From contig DATEQV010000083.1 of the NCBI GenBank assembly GCA_035272265.1, positions 1 to 5,747 on the forward strand: 5,747 nucleotides of DNA. The letters are read 5' to 3'. This document shows, piece after piece, positions 4,545 through 5,747 of this stretch. Position 1 is the stretch's first letter. Every line of letters begins with the position of its first letter. The stretch comes from Acidisphaera sp035272265 (GTDB taxonomy: Bacteria > Pseudomonadota > Alphaproteobacteria > Acetobacterales > Acetobacteraceae). A program made the position numbers and the translations under genes. The notes beneath the pieces are model-generated. The model saw nothing but the letters and a program-made list of their open reading frames with translations. It was not told the DNA's origin and ran no database searches.

Positions 4545-5747
4545 GTGGCTGTCGCCCGCCGCATCTCCGGTCCGCAGGAGCAGTACGAGCGCTCGGGCAC
4601 CGAGCGCCTGCGCGATATCCGGCCGTTCACGACGCGACTGTCGGAAGCCCTGCGCAGTCAGGCCTCGGGGCTTGTGCTCGCGATGGCGGCGGCCGCCACC
4701 TATGCCGAGCCGGCGGCGCTCGATTTCGCCGTGCCATTGTCGGCTCTCTATGCGGCCTGGGTGCTCACCCGGCGCGTGCAGTTGCCGTTGCGGCTGCCGG
4801 TCACCGCCAGACGGAAGGACTACGGGGATCCGCAGCCCGGCTCTCGCAAGCCCGAGCCGGCCAGCGGCACGTGGTTCATCGGCTGGGATGTCGACGGGCG
4901 CGAGCTGTGGGTGACCCCGAAGGATATGCGCCAGCACGTGACCATCCCCGGCACCACCGGCGCGGGCAAGACCACGGCGATCCTCAGCCTGCTGGTCAAC
5001 GCGCTCGCCCAGGGCTCGGGCTTCGTGCTGGTCGACGGCAAGGCCGACCGCACGCTGTTCAGCCAGGTGATGGCGCTCGCCCGGCGTTTCGGCCGCGAGG
5101 ACGACGTGCGGGTCCTGAACTTCATGGTCGCCAGCGGCAGCAAGGACAGCCACCGCTTCAATCCGTTCGCGATCGGCAATCCGGACGCGATCAAGGAGCT
5201 GCTGGCGAGCCAGCTCGGCGAGCAGGCGCAGAACGACCAGAACGGGGTGTTCCGCGAGCGTGCGGTTTCGTTGATCGGCACGATCACACCCGCTCTGGTC
5301 TGGCTGCGCGACTACAAGGGCGTGCTGCTCAACATCGAGACCATTCGCTTCTCGATCGAGCTGCGGTGGATCTGGAAGCTGGCGATGCAGAAGATCGCGC
5401 TGCTGCGCGACCCTGTCACCGGCAAGGAGACGCAGCTCGACGTCAGTGGCGAGATCCCGGAGGACATCACCTGGCCGCTGCGCTCCTATCTCGGCGAGTT
5501 GCCCGGCTACGATCCCGACCTGCCGCTCGACAAGCAGAAGAGCGACGAGCCGTCGAAGCAGCACGGCTTCGCGCAGTTCTACTTCACCCCAATGTTCGCG
5601 CAGCTGGCGGTGAGCCTCGGCCACATCTTCCGCGCCGAGAGCGGCGAGATCGACATGCGCGACATCGTGCTCAACCGGCGCATCCTGGTCGTCACTCTGC
5701 CCGCGCTGGAGAACTCCGAAGCCACGCTTGCCGCACTCGGCAAGCTG
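4545..5747 (+). CDS. icmO: DotL/IcmO/TrbC type IV coupling protein (5' part, runs off window)
   Basis: Type IV coupling ATPase that receives substrates and feeds them to the type IVB channel. 401 codons are present and there is no stop before the window end; family members are about 760-800 residues. Two short hydrophobic segments (about 42-53 and 60-74) form the membrane anchor, followed by RRVQLPLRLP. Then come GTWFIGWD (108-115), Walker A GTTGAGKTT (136-144, Lys142), GFVLVDGKAD (159-168), LARRFGREDDVRVLNFM (178-194), SHRFNPFAIGNPDA (202-215), LVWLRD (251-256), QHGFAQFYFTPM (339-350) and the ILVVTLPALENS segment (380-391). All are typical of DotL/TrbC. The main Walker B and the C-terminal adaptor-binding tail lie beyond the window. 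The start is taken as GTG 4545, 2 nt after the previous stop, with a weak GGA site; the next Met codon (4683) would delete the first hydrophobic segment in part. Gene order icmP before icmO fits Legionella. Confidence 0.93.
   Translation, partial: MAVARRISGPQEQYERSGTERLRDIRPFTTRLSEALRSQASGLVLAMAAAATYAEPAALDFAVPLSALYAAWVLTRRVQLPLRLPVTARRKDYGDPQPGSRKPEPASGTWFIGWDVDGRELWVTPKDMRQHVTIPGTTGAGKTTAILSLLVNALAQGSGFVLVDGKADRTLFSQVMALARRFGREDDVRVLNFMVASGSKDSHRFNPFAIGNPDAIKELLASQLGEQAQNDQNGVFRERAVSLIGTITPALVWLRDYKGVLLNIETIRFSIELRWIWKLAMQKIALLRDPVTGKETQLDVSGEIPEDITWPLRSYLGELPGYDPDLPLDKQKSDEPSKQHGFAQFYFTPMFAQLAVSLGHIFRAESGEIDMRDIVLNRRILVVTLPALENSEATLAALGKL

Noticed and set aside
4467..5624. Long minus-strand open frame (385 codons) opposite icmO
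   Set aside because: The plus strand encodes a convincing DotL/TrbC protein with Walker A over the same bases. The minus-strand product is low-complexity Arg/Leu/Ala/Gln-rich with no recognisable domain.
1..5747. CRISPR arrays, tRNA or rRNA genes, insertion sequences, oriT or attachment sites
   Set aside because: No regular spacer-repeat pattern, cloverleaf, transposase frame, long inverted repeat or nic-like site was seen; coding sequence fills nearly all of the window.

Overview
This window is one tightly packed plus-strand operon segment. It encodes part of a type IVB (Dot/Icm, IncI/R64 Tra-Trb-like) secretion or conjugation machine. By eye the DNA is clearly GC-rich, roughly two-thirds G+C, with strong GC preference at third codon positions. 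That suggests a high-GC proteobacterium (alpha-, beta- or xanthomonad-like gamma-), but the sequence does not settle the host. No replication, integration or cargo gene is visible. A plasmid or integrative conjugative element is the likeliest home, because IncI-type gene sets are usually conjugative. An effector-delivering system cannot be excluded.

Layout, left to right: (1) 3-1202, DotB/TraJ-type secretion ATPase. (2) 1203-1727, unrecognised protein with an N-terminal signal/anchor and a C-terminal membrane helix. (3) 1717-1965, IcmT/TraK small two-helix membrane protein. (4) 1962-2390, small soluble protein that resembles the Legionella adaptor IcmS. (5) 2387-2959, lytic transglycosylase (VirB1-like) reading frame interrupted by an in-frame TGA at 2780-2782. 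(6) 2956-4119, DotM/IcmP/TrbA coupling-complex membrane protein. (7) 4186-4542, unrecognised 118-residue single-helix membrane protein with a Pro/Gln/Ala-rich tail. (8) 4545-5747, 5' two-fifths or more of the DotL/IcmO/TrbC coupling ATPase, running off the window end. Almost every junction is abutting or overlapping (three ATGA overlaps, one 11-nt overlap, one 0-nt gap, one 2-nt gap); the only gap is 66 nt, before gene 7. This implies one polycistronic mRNA with translational coupling. I see no promoter or terminator inside the window.

How the parts fit: DotL and DotM form the inner-membrane coupling complex that recruits substrate. DotB is the hexameric motor that docks on the inner-membrane ATPase platform. 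IcmT is a small inner-membrane component. An IcmS-type protein would present protein substrates to DotL. The transglycosylase would open peptidoglycan for the envelope channel. The order icmT-icmS-x-icmP-y-icmO parallels the Legionella icmTSRQPO cluster, but a transglycosylase sits where icmR-icmQ would be and a small membrane protein separates icmP from icmO.

Points most worth a second look: the IcmS-like gene in a system that otherwise looks IncI-like, the premature TGA inside the transglycosylase whose downstream part still looks well conserved, and the two unrecognised membrane proteins embedded in the core cluster.
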